Shown here: piece by piece, positions 5,746-7,447 of the stretch
Layout of the letters: every line of letters starts with the position of its first letter
How positions within the stretch are numbered: the first letter of the stretch is position 1
Assembly: GCA_038120095.1 (NCBI GenBank)
Contig: JAYOKZ010000072.1
Span: 1 to 7,447, forward strand
Length of the DNA: 7,447 bases
Direction: 5' to 3'
Source of the DNA: UBA2589 sp038120095
GTDB lineage: Bacteria; Gemmatimonadota; Gemmatimonadetes; Longimicrobiales; Gaopeijiaceae
Made by a program: the position numbers and the translations under genes
Notes under the pieces: generated by a model
Seen by the model: only the letters and a program-made list of their open reading frames with translations
Database searches by the model: none
Told to the model about the DNA's origin: nothing

Positions 5746-7149
5746 ATGAAGATCCGTTTCGGGCTCGTGCTGACCTTGCTGGTCGGACTTGGACTTTCGG
5801 GCTGCGCGTCCGGAGGTGGCGGCGGTGGGATGTCGGGCATCGGTGGAGCAGGCGCAGGTCTCAATCCACGGAACACCGACAACACTCGTGCCGCGGAGGA
5901 TGCGATCGAGGCTGCGGAGGAGGCTGAGGACCCGACCGAGGCCGCTCAACTCTACGCACAGGCGAAGCAATTCGCGGAGTTGGCGATTCAGGAGGACACC
6001 CTCAACCCGCTCGCCTATCGTCTGGCAGGCGTGGCATCGATCGGCACGGATGACTACACCGAGGCGGGTGGCTACTTCGATCGGGCAATCGAGTTGCGAC
6101 CGCTGTACGAGTTCGATCTGGTGGCCGTGCGCGAACGGGCCTGGCTGGACCTCTACCAGGAGGGCACGCCCTACGTACAACAGGGGGACTACGAGACTGC
6201 GACTCGGTATTTCGAGTGGGCGAACGACATCTACGATGTGCGTCCCGAGGCGAGGGTGATCCTTGGTCAGATCTACGCGCAGCTTCGGCAGCATGATGCA
6301 TCGATCGAAAATCTCGATGCTGCGCTCGCATTCGCGGACTCTGAGACGATGATGCAAGCGGATTCTGCCACTGCGGCCGCCTGGGAGGAGCAGCTGGCAC
6401 CGCTTCCACTGCTCCGGGCTCAGGTTCTCGCCGATGCGGGCCGGTTCGAGCAGGCGGTCGGGACGTACCGGCAGATGTCGGCGGCGAACCCTGAAGATGT
6501 CGAGCTCAAGCGGGGTCTGGCCGCCATTCTCATGGAGATGGGGAATGAGGCGGAGGCCACGGCCGTGTATATGGACATGATGGAGATGCCCGGGTTGGAC
6601 TCCGAGACCCTGTTCTCGATTGGGGTGGGGTTCTACCAGTCGAGCGATTACGTCAATGCGGCGACGGCGTTCGGGAATGCCGCCACGGCAAGCGTCAATG
6701 ATCGTGACGCTCTCGAAATGTGGGCCCGTTCGTTACAGCTCGATTCCGCCTACACGGACATCCCGGCTGTTGCGGAACGCTGGACCAACCTTGATCCGAG
6801 TGGGCAGAATGGCTGGTTGATCATGGCTCAGGCCGCGAATCAGCTCGGTGACTCCGATGCGACCCGGGAGGCGATTGAGGCGGTTGATGCGCTGGAGGTC
6901 ATCGTGAACGATCTCCAGTTGCGCCGCTTTGGGAACGGTGGCGCTGAGGTGAATGGCTCCGTCGTCAATAAGAAACTGAGTCAGGGTGACAGCGTCACGC
7001 TGCGCTTCACGTTCTACGCGGATGACGGGGCGCCGATCGGTTCGGTGACGGAGACGGTTACGGTAAATGCCGTCGACACGGCGCAGGTGTTCAACGTCCA
7101 GTTCGACTCGGCTGAGCGGGTTGGCGGGTACGGGTACCAGGTTAATTAG
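5746..7149 (+). CDS. TPR-repeat lipoprotein with C-terminal FxLYD-like beta domain
   Basis: This 467-residue protein starts with a lipoprotein signal: K2 and R4, a hydrophobic core at 5-17, and the lipobox LSGC with Cys20. Ala at +2 favours outer-membrane rather than inner-membrane retention by the classical rule. A glycine-rich linker follows (about 23-38). Helical repeats of TPR type cover about 45-383; recognisable units lie near 88-121, 133-167, 168-201, 220-250, 252-281 and 286-319, with further degenerate ones to 383. Residues 385-467 are beta-rich, with the pattern of an FxLYD-type domain: a variable start, VNGSVVNKK, then LRFTFYADDGAPIGS, and a final tyrosine-containing strand. The role is probably as a scaffold or assembly factor in the periplasm or outer membrane, but the partner is unknown. 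The ATG is well fixed by AGGAG at 5733-5737 with an eight-base spacer. It appears to be transcribed alone. The protein is notably acidic. Confidence 0.88.
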   Translation: MKIRFGLVLTLLVGLGLSGCASGGGGGGMSGIGGAGAGLNPRNTDNTRAAEDAIEAAEEAEDPTEAAQLYAQAKQFAELAIQEDTLNPLAYRLAGVASIGTDDYTEAGGYFDRAIELRPLYEFDLVAVRERAWLDLYQEGTPYVQQGDYETATRYFEWANDIYDVRPEARVILGQIYAQLRQHDASIENLDAALAFADSETMMQADSATAAAWEEQLAPLPLLRAQVLADAGRFEQAVGTYRQMSAANPEDVELKRGLAAILMEMGNEAEATAVYMDMMEMPGLDSETLFSIGVGFYQSSDYVNAATAFGNAATASVNDRDALEMWARSLQLDSAYTDIPAVAERWTNLDPSGQNGWLIMAQAANQLGDSDATREAIEAVDALEVIVNDLQLRRFGNGGAEVNGSVVNKKLSQGDSVTLRFTFYADDGAPIGSVTETVTVNAVDTAQVFNVQFDSAERVGGYGYQVN

Positions 7150-7172
7150 TCTCGGGAGTAGGGCGCGGGATT

Positions 7173-7205
7173 GCGGGCGAGCCGGCGAGCAGCCGGGTCG
7201 CCCGC
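7173..7205 (+). terminator. Stem-loop downstream of the TPR lipoprotein gene, probable terminator
   Basis: GCGGGCGA (7173-7180) pairs perfectly with TCGCCCGC (7198-7205). A single G/G mismatch separates it from an inner five-pair stem, CCGGC (7182-7186) with GCCGG (7192-7196), closed by a GAGCA loop. It begins 24 bases after the lipoprotein stop and just before the tRNA promoter, the right place to insulate the two. It lacks a proper T run (TCTCGTGTT follows), so it may need Rho or act mainly to stabilise the mRNA 3' end. Confidence 0.5.
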
Positions 7206-7212
7206 TCTCGTG

Positions 7213-7240
7213 TTGACCGCCTGACCCCCCGGGCTAGATT
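7213..7240 (+). promoter_or_regulatory. Sigma-70-type promoter of the tRNA-Gly gene
   Basis: TTGACC at 7213-7218 matches five of six -35 consensus bases. TAGATT at 7235-7240 matches four of six -10 bases, with a 16-base spacer. Transcription would start near 7247, about four bases before the mature tRNA 5' end. This is the best promoter match in the window, and its place directly before a stable RNA gene supports it. Confidence 0.72.
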
Positions 7241-7250
7241 TCGGCGCTTC

Positions 7251-7323
7251 GCGGGAGTAGCTCAGTTGGTAGAGCATCAGCTTCCCAAGCTGAGGGTCGC
7301 CGGTTCGAGCCCGGTCTCCCGCT
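7251..7323 (+). tRNA. tRNA-Gly (anticodon CCC)
   Basis: A complete cloverleaf can be folded. The acceptor strands are GCGGGAG (7251-7257) and CTCCCGC (7316-7322). The D arm is GCTC/GAGC (7260-7263, 7272-7275) with GG in the loop. The anticodon arm is TCAGC/GCTGA (7277-7281, 7289-7293), and its loop TTCCCAA places anticodon CCC at 7284-7286, reading GGG glycine codons. The T arm is GCCGG/CCGGT (7299-7303, 7311-7315) with loop TTCGAGC. The discriminator base is T7323. The 3' CCA is not encoded (CTG follows), so it must be added by the CCA-adding enzyme. The gene has its own promoter and terminator. Confidence 0.97.
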
Positions 7324-7336
7324 CTGTGGGACATGA

Positions 7337-7371
7337 AAGCCCCGGTCGGACGCAGCGTCCGGCCGGGGTTT
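7337..7371 (+). terminator. Strong hairpin terminator after tRNA-Gly, possibly bidirectional
   Basis: Thirteen consecutive pairs join 7340-7352 to 7356-7368 around a CAG loop, with one G-T wobble. Three more weak pairs (G-T and two A-T) extend the stem to 7337 and 7371. The right side ends in GGGGTTTC, and read on the minus strand the other side ends in GGGGCTTTC. It can therefore end transcription of the tRNA and also of a gene converging from the right. The T runs are short, but the stem is by far the strongest in the window. Confidence 0.78.
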
Positions 7372-7447
7372 CACTCTGGCCTCTTGCGCGGCCTGCCCGG
7401 GACGATCAGGGTCACCAACTGCCCCCAATGGCGTCGGCTGAATGCCG
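7371..7447 (-). CDS. Possible C-terminal end of a convergent gene (partial)
   Basis: On the minus strand one frame is open from the right edge to a TGA at 7373-7371, encoding 24 residues that end in TLIVPGRPRKRPE. About 20 of the 24 codons end in G or C, as in the confirmed genes, and the stop abuts the strong hairpin at 7337-7371, as expected for a convergent gene sharing that terminator. The stretch is too short to recognise a family, and other frames here are also open for a while, so this is tentative. Confidence 0.3.
   Translation of the reverse strand, partial: AFSRRHWGQLVTLIVPGRPRKRPE

Noticed and set aside
5816..5853. Gly-rich codon run after the lipobox as a DNA repeat or slippage tract
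   Set aside because: The GGN codons vary at the third base, with no perfect repeat unit long enough for slippage. It is simply a flexible linker.
7146..7428. Two minus-strand frames across the tRNA, encoding peptides with motifs such as RPGSNRRPSAWEADALPTELL
   Set aside because: This is the well-known spurious translation of the antisense strand of a tRNA gene, often mis-annotated as a hypothetical protein. The tRNA-Gly cloverleaf fully explains the sequence.
1..7447. Mobile elements, CRISPR arrays, defence genes, biosynthetic clusters or att sites next to the tRNA
   Set aside because: No direct repeats with regular spacing, no transposase or integrase-like frames, and no duplicated tRNA 3' end are visible in the short flanking sequence. 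The genes are core functions.

Overview
This 7.4-kb window is a compact bacterial chromosomal segment of high GC content. Nearly all genes lie on the + strand. No mobile element, CRISPR array, phage gene or toxin-antitoxin pair is visible. The gene set fits a diderm bacterium outside the Firmicutes that makes bacillithiol: a BshC homologue, a lipoprotein with Ala at +2 of the lipobox Cys, and GC-rich third codon positions. Gemmatimonadota is my best guess, but this is inference from gene content and style, not a marker-gene placement.

Layout. Positions 2-160 hold the 3' end of an unrecognised gene whose stop codon lies one base before bshC (162-1769, last step of bacillithiol synthesis). After 43 bases comes a 95-residue membrane-anchored coiled-coil protein (1813-2100), then murJ (2117-3700, lipid II flippase) and uvrC (3702-5528, excision nuclease subunit). 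MurJ stop and uvrC start are separated by one base. Genes from 2 to 5528 are co-directional with gaps of 1, 43, 16 and 1 bases, so they probably form one transcription unit, possibly with an internal promoter before the 95-residue gene.

A 217-base gap (5529-5745) holds two weak hairpin/T-run candidates and a plausible promoter. It leads to a monocistronic gene for a TPR lipoprotein (5746-7149) with a C-terminal beta-rich domain resembling FxLYD. A strong stem-loop follows, then a well-formed promoter, a tRNA-Gly(CCC) gene (7251-7323) and a near-perfect hairpin terminator. The last bases may encode the C-terminus of a convergent minus-strand gene.

Most of this is housekeeping: redox thiol synthesis, peptidoglycan precursor export, DNA repair and translation. 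The points most worth a second look are MurJ lacking the Arg equivalent to E. coli R270 (and with Lys for R18), the unrecognised PspB-shaped small protein without a Shine-Dalgarno sequence, and the domain architecture of the TPR lipoprotein. I found no convincing evidence of a new multi-gene system.
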